From Dicyema japonicum (lineage: Eukaryota > Dicyemida > Rhombozoa > Dicyemidae): DNA of 64,000 nucleotides. Shown here one piece after another: positions 57,001 to 64,000 of the stretch. The position numbers and the translations under genes were made by a program. Location of the stretch: the NCBI GenBank assembly GCA_011109175.1, contig RDEW01000004.1:954030-1018029 (forward strand), written 5' to 3'. The notes beneath the pieces were generated by a model. It was not told where the DNA came from. It saw only the letters and a list, made by a program, of their open reading frames with translations, and searched no databases. Each line of letters begins with the position of its first letter. Position 1 is the first letter of the stretch.

Positions 57001-59753
57001 CTATATATGAAATATTATTACTTCGGATTGGTGGTTGTCGTCTTTCATTCTCAACGATTCCCTCAATCTAGTAATCGTAATATCCTTTTGGTCGCACTCC
57101 CTCTTACATGACTACAATAATCGATTCCTTCAGTACTTCAAACAATCTGCACTTGTCTTCTTCATTGACTGAAATTTCCCGCGTGTAGTTTTCTAATTGA
57201 CAAAATTTAGTTCTCCACATGGCAGTATCTCTTTTGTGGATGTTCTGCAGAGCATTATACCTCTCAGTCAATTCATCATACATCTAAATCTTTTCGGACC
57301 TCAAACCTTTCGTAATTCTTCCTTTTTTGTCATTGCTTCATCATTCAACTTTTTGAACTTATCCTCAAACTACACTATCAGATCCCAATGTACCTCTTTA
57401 ATCAGATCCTCTCGTTCCTTCTCGTATTTTTGGATTTTTTCATTGTAAAGTAAATCCCTTTTGTTCTTTTCAGTTTGTAGCTTTGCTGTAAACAAGAAAT
57501 ACTTTGTTGTGATAATTTTCCTCCAAATCTTTCATAATTTTTGCTCTCTCAGATTTAAATTCCAAAATTTGTGCAGAATGCTTGTTCTTCTGGTCGTGAA
57601 TTTCGCATCTCAGCTTTTGGATAACTTGCTCACTCTGATTAATCGTCTGATATTATATTTGGGGTACATTTTGTAATTTGTTATTTTTTTCATTAAACTC
57701 ATTCACCAAAACATCACGTTCTTTGTCCATTTTTGATTCTGTCACTTTAAGGTTGTGTTTGTGCAGATCGGCACATTTCTCAAGACTAGATTTGTACTGT
57801 GCTCCGATCAATTCTATCTTCTCTCGGTAATCGTCCTCTATGCTACGTACTTGCTCCTCTATCTCTGATTTATTCTTTTTGTGTTCCTGGTTCGTCAAGG
57901 ATTCTTTCTTCCTGAGTTCATGAATTTGCTCATTCAAAGCGGATATCTAGGATTACTTCCATCAGTACTTGTTTATCCTTATCCCCCACTACATACATCC
58001 ACTTCCCATCCAAATTGTTCATGTTTAGTTCATTGTTAATCCTTTCCTTATCCAATTCGGATTCGATCCTTGAATTATCAATTTTATATTTTCTTAGGGT
58101 AAGACTAAGGACTACTCAAGTTTGCTTTGTAGTTCAAAATTAATTTTCGACAAACTCTTTTCCGCCTCACTATGAGCCTCATTCGTCTTAAAAATCTAAA
58201 ATTATGTTTATAGTTACTTCTTGGTCAAAAATTTGTCTCATTTCCATTAGTTTGCTCTCCGTCATTTCATCTCGTTTCTACAAGAATATTGTCCCCAAAC
58301 CTTCAATTCGTTTAATTTTTGCTTCTCACATCTTTTAATCGTCAAATTTAACGATGATATTTCCGACTGTAGTTGGCATATTTTAGTTTGATACTTGAAT
58401 TAACGACTCCACTTACTTTTGTATATTCCATGTTTTCCTCCCTTTGGAGACAGTCAATCTCTGCCTTTAACTCTTCTCTGTGGGTTTCAATATTTTTGTT
58501 GTATTCTTCGAACATTTGCTTATTTTGGTCGTGTTCGTGTTGGTACCTTAATTAGAAATGTCACCACTTTTCCTTCTCTTTATTCAAGTCCTTCCTTAAG
58601 TCTTCGAGGTTTTGTCTCAATTTTATATTTTCACATTGCAACTCCTCGTTTGCAATAGCCATAGTCTCTGCTTGTTCCACGTGATGCTGAATTCTCCCTT
58701 CCATCTCATCTAACAGTCCTCTCTTATATTAACGATGAGTTTATCACCAATGAAAGTATTTGATTATTATTTTCTTCTTGCAAAGACTGCATTTTTTGAT
58801 TCGCCTCTTCGTTTATTCTCTGTAGTACCCCGTAATTCTCAGTCATCATCTCTTCTCTTTTTCCTTTGTGGTTTTCTTCCAATACAGTCATCTGATAACC
58901 ATTTAAGGAGTACCTTGTTCTGGAACATCATTTCTCTTTTGCACGATTCTTCCTCCATTTTAAAACGAATATCCGAAATCTGAGTTTTATAGTCATCTTC
59001 TATTATTGAGTCGATTTGAGTTACCTCTTAAATTGGAATCCCTTAAGGCAATCTCCAAGTTATTAATCAACTCCTCATATTCTTCTTTTATTATCCTCAT
59101 CTCCCTGTTTTTGTTATCCAATATCTATTCGCTATATAATTCTAAAAACATTCCTTATTTCCTGTTCGAAGCTTTGTTTCATTTTTAGTTGTTCATTTCT
59201 GTATTTTTCTTCAGGAATTTTCGGGTTTGGTTCAATCCCCTATATTATCTAATATCCCCACCTCAATTATTGCTCTACAAGCAAGATCTCCTTTATGACT
59301 CTTGGACTCCATGTTTTGCTAAATTGGTGGTATCAATTCATACTGAGAATGATTTCAAGTTATGATGATCAAAGTCACTTGCTCTTAGCGAATCCAAGTC
59401 ATAATTTCTCATTTTAGGTTCCCTGTCATGAAAATTGGAGTATGTAATTGATTTTAGCAACAAATGAGGATCTGGGGGGTACTGAAACATCCCTTCAAGT
59501 CTGTTCTTCCTCAGACAGTCCAAAAATAAGTCGCAGTAAAAATTTCGAAATTTTCTATTTAAAATTATAAATTTACTTATCAGTTGTACCACATCCTTTG
59601 GAAGTGGAGAGATATTCGATCCAACTTTTGGCGGTTTTTTGATCTTAAATAATATTAGTTTTGGTAACCAAGATGTAAGTTTAATTCATTTACAAGAAGT
59701 TTTGCTTCCTCAATATTTATTGCAAATTCGTTGTTTAAACTATCGGGTTTCAT
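57001..59753 (-). CDS. CEP112: CEP112-like centrosomal coiled-coil protein
   Basis: Centrosome-associated coiled-coil protein. The N-terminal DUF4485-type domain reads DVVQLISKFIILNRKFRNFY, LFLDCLRKNRLEGMF and YPPDPHLLLKSITYSNF, which matches the CEP112 signature (RKNRN.Y.KLLL.ML..G.LEG.F). The rest is long coiled coil (QEHKKNKSEIEEQVRSIEDD, RYNALQNIHKRDTAMW). Start MKPDSLNNEFAI is joined by a 25-nt intron (59644-59668); the last exon follows a 31-nt intron (57085-57115) and ends DDNHQSEVIIFHI. An indel in the A/T run at 59635-59640 breaks the frame after the first intron. Not all introns inside the coiled coil were mapped. Confidence 0.85.
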
Positions 59754-60596
59754 ATTTTATTTATGGTAGATATGGAGATTGTGTATTGATCATTAAATTG
59801 GAATAAAATTAAAATAATAATTAAAATTTACTCATTTATTATTAAAATATTAAAAGTTATATTCGTCACGACGTGTGATGAAAATGGAAGAGGAAAGCCT
59901 GTAATGTCTATTGGAGGATAGATTTGGTTGGCACAAATAAATGTTCTTCCTTGGGTTCATTCCTTTAATTAATTAGTTGTGACTCTTTGTGCTGGATTTA
60001 GTAAAGATTGTAATATAAATTAAGTTTCCTGAGTTATCTGCGTCTAACCGCTGGTCTCATACAAGCTAATGAGGCCGGGTCACTCAACTAACTGAGTTTC
60101 TGCAAAGAACCGGAAGGCCATTTGGAAAATGGTTAACCAAGCGAATCAATTCCGATCGGTCTTGAAGAAGGAGATTCTGATTGAGTTGTTTAGCGGAAAT
60201 TAGAGGAGAAACTTTTTGAAAATGGTTGGATCGCCTCCGAGTACTCGAACAGTCCGATGTATTCCGAGTTCATTAAGAAAAAGGACGACAAATTATATCC
60301 ACGTCATAAAAAGTAATCCATAATTAACGAACTAAAAAATGAATATTGACGAACTAAAAAACCTGCGAAAAAAACTCCATATCTTCAACCATTGGATGTA
60401 AAAGTTAATTCGGGATTCAAGGCTACAGTCAATTTTAGAAGAAAAAATATAGTATTATATTTAGTCTTCGGATGGTTTAGAGAAGTTGATTTGAGCCATT
60501 CAGTAATTGTTCTGAGTTTGATGTTCTGTAGTTGTAGGAAGCAGAAGTTAATTAACAAGGGCATAGTGGTTAGAATAAATTGTTAAACCTTCTTTA
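59754..60596. other. Intergenic
   Basis: Mostly AT-rich. At 60137-60310 two frames (VLKKEILIELF and LEEKLFENGWIASEY) look mildly protein-like but do not join, so no gene is called. Confidence 0.4.
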
Positions 60597-60604
60597 GTCT
60601 AGAC
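60597..60604 (+). repeat. 8-bp target-site duplication, left
   Basis: GTCTAGAC directly abuts the left end of the hAT element and is repeated at 61676-61683. Confidence 0.85.
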
Positions 60605-61675
60605 AAGGGGTTCTCAAACTTTTTAGCTCAAGGGTCAAATCGATAATTAAGAGTATCTTTGCGAGCCGCACAAAAATATTTTATTTGATTAAAGCAAAAA
60701 GGCTACGTAATAGAGAATCAATGTGAGACTTGATTTTGCTTGGCGTCTACTATTTTATCGAAACGAGGAGTAAAGTTCGAAGACGATGTACGTAAAAGTT
60801 GAATTAGTTGTTCATCAGTCAATCGATTTCGATACTTACTTTTTATTCGCATAAGTTTACTGAAAAGAGCTTCACATGCATACGTTGATCCGAAGACTGA
60901 TGCATTTTTTTGAGCATTATCGACCAAGTTCGGATATTTCCACTGTGGAATTCGACTCCAAAAATCCAATAGTTCACTTGACTTAAATAGCGCGGTGAGT
61001 TGTAAATCTGTCTGCATTTCAATTAGCTCCAGCTGATATACATATGGAGCGGTGCAGCATCTGTTTCCATATGTGACGAAAATATTTTCATAATAGGTTC
61101 TTTAAAATCACGGCTTCATATTTTTTGCAAGTAGATGACAAATTTTGAAAGAAGCTATTGTAGCAGATCTTGATGACATGGGCTGTTTAAACAAAGTGGT
61201 TTGTAGTTTGCGATTTGATGTCAGACATAGAAATTTGATTTTTCTTGATTCACCTTGAAATGAATCATATTCTGAAGAATGTTTCATATAATGCTTCTCG
61301 ACATTATATAACTTAGACATCGTATAACAAAATGACAAATCAGGCAATGTGCTTTGCCATTTTCTTCAAAAACTAAAAATTGTTCCTCCCATTCGGGGTT
61401 AAATGCACGAATTTCTTGAATAATTTTTATACTTCTTTTAACACGTTTTTCAGACATCACAAGCAATATTAATTTAATACAAAAAATATTTAATTTAAAA
61501 ACAATAGTTAAAATATGTAAAAATTTTTTAACCATAAAAAGTTTATTTTACGAAATAAACAGAAAGAAAAAGCACAGTTAAAATCCGGCTACATTATGTA
61601 AAATATGTAATATTTTTTTAATAATTTTAAGCGGGCCGCACCAAAATCCTGGGGGGCCGCCGTTGAGAATCCCTG
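60605..61675 (-). mobile_element. hAT DNA transposon, internally deleted
   Basis: Short terminal inverted repeats AAGGGGTTCTCAA and CAGGGATTCTCAA (differences at two positions) are flanked by 8-bp duplications GTCTAGAC, which is typical of hAT. The minus strand encodes the two ends of a transposase: MSEKRVKRSIKIIQEIRAF then FNPEWEEQFLVFEENGK and AHCLICHFVIR (BED-like zinc finger), and FGSTYACEALFSKLMRIKS with SKYRNRLTDEQLIQLLR (hAT dimerisation region). The catalytic middle is deleted. It resembles ZBED5/FAM200-type hAT proteins. Non-autonomous. Confidence 0.88.
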
Positions 61676-61683
61676 GTCTAGAC
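61676..61683 (+). repeat. 8-bp target-site duplication, right
   Basis: GTCTAGAC, exact partner of 60597-60604. Confidence 0.85.
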
Positions 61684-61984
61684 TAAGGAATTGCCGACAC
61701 AGCGTTCAATATGTTGATTTTGCGAGAGGCCTTTGTACGTTGTTCCACCAAATACTTGGAGAAAGTCAGTAAAATTAATCCAAGTATTTCAGGAAACTGG
61801 CAGCTAATTTCCCCCACGTGAATTTAAATCGCATCGGAAAACTAATTAGATGACCCCGATACTTTTTAAGATATCTGGAGTAATCACTGAGTTATTAATT
61901 TGGTGACCCTGATATCTTGTAGTAATCATGAGTTGCTCTAATATTATCACGACATCTCCAATCCCTAAAGAATTCAGAAGTATT

Positions 61985-62235
61985 GCTCTTTATTATTATT
62001 AATAGCAATGTCAGCGACACCAGAAAAGTTAATGAATTTGAGATTCCACTTTTGCCATGCATCTCAGGATACGCGCTGTTTTATCCTCCCCTGTTTCTCG
62101 CAACCGCCCTCAGATCATCCAGATCCTATCCTATTTTCAGCTCTCTTCTTATCCAAATGAGTTCTTTTGCCGAGCGTCGACGACAACGTTGTTCTTTGTC
62201 GACCTCGATGCGTTGTTTTGTTTAATGTAAAGAAC
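61985..62235 (-). mobile_element. LINE 3' end fragment
   Basis: Minus-strand RGRQRTTLSSTLGKRTHL resembles the RGRRR.TLP tail of family A. Short, with stops. Confidence 0.45.
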
Positions 62236-62419
62236 TATGATTCCATGGCCTGATTGGCCGTGCCATTTCCGAAGCTCTTAAGATATCCAAAGAGCTGCCA
62301 TTCCGCCTAAGTAACTTAATATAATAACACCAGAAACCACGGTTACACAAACTAATCACTTTTTAGCATGTGCAGCGAAAAATATAAGAGAAAGAGTTAG
62401 CTTGCTCGAAGCTCTTCTG

Positions 62420-64000
62420 TTCTAAGCCAGATCCCTCAGTGTGTCCAGGTCGTCACCAGATGCCAATGTTTTCTTTACGGCTTTCAGATCGTTTTGTAAA
62501 ATGACCAGGAGGGTTGTTCTCGGTCTTAACGAAAGCGTTTTACATGGGATGAGTAGTAATCTCCCATGGCGATATTCGGGAGGGATGTCGGGTCCAACCT
62601 CAGGACGTGTCCTAAAAGTCTCCAACAAGAGCTAATGATCTCGAGACTTAATGGCGTATATTCACACTTATTGTAAAGTCTTTTCCGCGAAATCTCGGAT
62701 GGCCAGGACATTTCAGTTATGTTTTTTAGATGATTCCTGTGAAACGAGTCTCGTTTCTCCAATTCCTCTTTTGAGTTGCCCCAGGTCCCAGAGTTGTATA
62801 GGAGGATTGGTTTGATAAAGGTATCGTATAACGTCATCCTTTGTTTTATTTTTTCCCTTTCCTTTTTAGCCATAGGTTATTCAGCCTATGCCGCCATGGT
62901 TTTTTTCCGTATATTTTCATTATCTCCTAATTGAAAGCCAAGTTTCTTTGTGTGTCTCCATTTCTCCTCGAGTGAGTTATTCATTCGTCTTATTTCTGTC
63001 CGTTCTGTTTTTTCCCTGTTCACGGTGAGAAACCATTTCCCAAGTATATCTGGTACTTTTTCTAGTACATGCTCCAGGAGTTCTTTGTCTTCAGAGATTA
63101 GGTCGACGTCAGCATAAATCACTTCTATTTTTCCTTGGTATAATGGTCTCAGTTCCCTCATAGCGGCCTCCAAATATATTGTGAATAGTAGTAGAGAGAG
63201 TCTCCTTGAGGAGTGTTTGTTTCAAATTCTTTTGAGTAGGTTCTTCCAACTCTCACAAGGATTTCTGTGTTAGACAGAAGGATTTGGATCATTCTTAGAC
63301 TCGATTCGTCAAGAAACCCTTCCAGCACTGTCATCAATTTGTTCCTGTTTACCGAGTCAAAAGCTTTTGTAGATCTATTCCCAGAATGTGGGTGGCATTG
63401 CAATATCTTTGATGTGTTGCACATCTCTATCTGTGACTCCAGACTGCATCAGCTGTTGATTTTCCTTCTCTGAACCTACTTTCGGGTAGGTAGTCTTTTA
63501 TTCGTTCCAATACAATATTAGCTAAGACTTTCCGTAGAGAATTTGATAATATTATCGGTCGTAAGTTTTCAACCGGTCCTTTGGGTTTATTGGGTTTCTG
63601 TATTAGTAATCCCCTTCCCAGGGGTAAAGTTGAGTTAGTTGAAAACATTTCATTTAGTAGTGTAGCGATTTTTTCAGAAAGGGAGTCAAAACCGTATTTC
63701 AGTAATTCTGGGTTTATCGTAGCTTTTGTTATTTTTTAGTTTTTACATGCTGTTTTTATTTCCAAAAGTGTAATTGGTTGTTTCAAAGGCTTTCCTTTGA
63801 ATGGGGGGATTGCTGTAGTCACATTGAAAAGTTTCTCAAAATGTGTTCCAATTACCTCCGCTTGCTCTTCAGTATTCAGTGTTGTCTTTCCATTTTTGAT
63901 GATTATTCGTTCCTTCCGGTTTGTGTGGCGTAGTAAAGAACGACCATAGACACTTTTGATTTTTCAAAGCAGTTCTTCTTGGTGGAGTGTTCAGTCTTCT
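62420..64000 (-). mobile_element. Family A non-LTR retrotransposon (copy 4, runs off the window)
   Basis: From 5' to 3' on the minus strand: LPLGRGLLIQKPNKPKGPVE with NLRPIILSNSLRKVLANI, SRFREGKSTADAVWSHR, SVNRNKLMTVLEGFLDES, TPQGDSLYYYSQYI, EVIYADVDLISEDKELLEH (YADV in place of YADD), LGKWFLTVNREKTERTEIRR, FIKPILLYNSGTWGNSKEELE and SCWRLLGHVLRLDP. Frameshifts separate the parts. The catalytic motif has lost one Asp or one codon. The 5' end and any endonuclease are beyond position 64000. Confidence 0.85.

Noticed and set aside
60137-60310. Possible ENY2-like small gene (LEEKLFENGW)
   Set aside because: Only a short local resemblance; the two frames do not join by a credible intron and no start or end fits.
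1-64000. CRISPR arrays, operons, bacterial promoters or integrons
   Set aside because: No regularly spaced repeats were seen, genes are spliced and monocistronic, and the content is eukaryotic.
1-64000. Ciliate or nucleomorph origin because of tiny introns
   Set aside because: Standard stop codons, many transposons, an ARID1/BAF250 subunit and a multi-PDZ protein favour an animal with mini-introns.

Overview
The window looks like nuclear DNA of a compact animal genome, most probably a dicyemid mesozoan (Dicyema-like). Three things point there. Every host gene I could trace is interrupted by GT-AG introns of only 20-31 nt: 29 introns in the six best-resolved genes average about 24.5 nt, and each was fixed by reading frame and protein family. 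The gene set is animal-like, including ciliary and centrosomal genes, an ARID1/BAF250 chromatin subunit and a multi-PDZ protein. The standard stop codons are used. The dicyemid assignment is inference from known family traits, not a database match.

Layout of host genes: short-chain dehydrogenase (218-1241, -); mitochondrial GatA/QRSL1 (4452-6064, -); ARID1-like subunit (9562-12121, +); glucosamine-6-phosphate N-acetyltransferase (15831-16453, +); VPS51 of the GARP/EARP tethers (24959-27725, +); CFAP61 (35630-39540, -); TATDN1 nuclease (41332-42437, +); an unassigned long coiled-coil protein (44730-48249, +); a multi-PDZ protein (51108-52730, -); an ISG20-type exonuclease (55513-56111, +); CEP112 (57001-59753, -). 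They share no pathway and form no operon; they are single genes separated by transposon debris.

The rest is mostly mobile elements. I distinguish non-LTR families A (APYADD-type RT, 4 copies), B (RT with a C-terminal restriction-like endonuclease, one nearly intact copy plus one internally deleted copy), C (Jockey-like with CCHC gag and AP endonuclease), D (AP endonuclease, 2A-like motif, 3 copies), F (GPDGL-type RT with a distinctive C-terminal domain, 6 copies), and smaller Jockey/RTE scraps. There are also a hAT element with an 8-bp target duplication, a MULE relic with FLYWCH-like and transposase C-terminal parts, an integrase relic, tRNA-derived sequences and an unclassified dispersed repeat. 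Many copies have lost their middle but kept both ends.

Several otherwise well-conserved genes, and the near-intact element B, carry isolated one-base losses next to homopolymers. This suggests draft-sequence errors more than gene decay, so broken frames here should be read with care.
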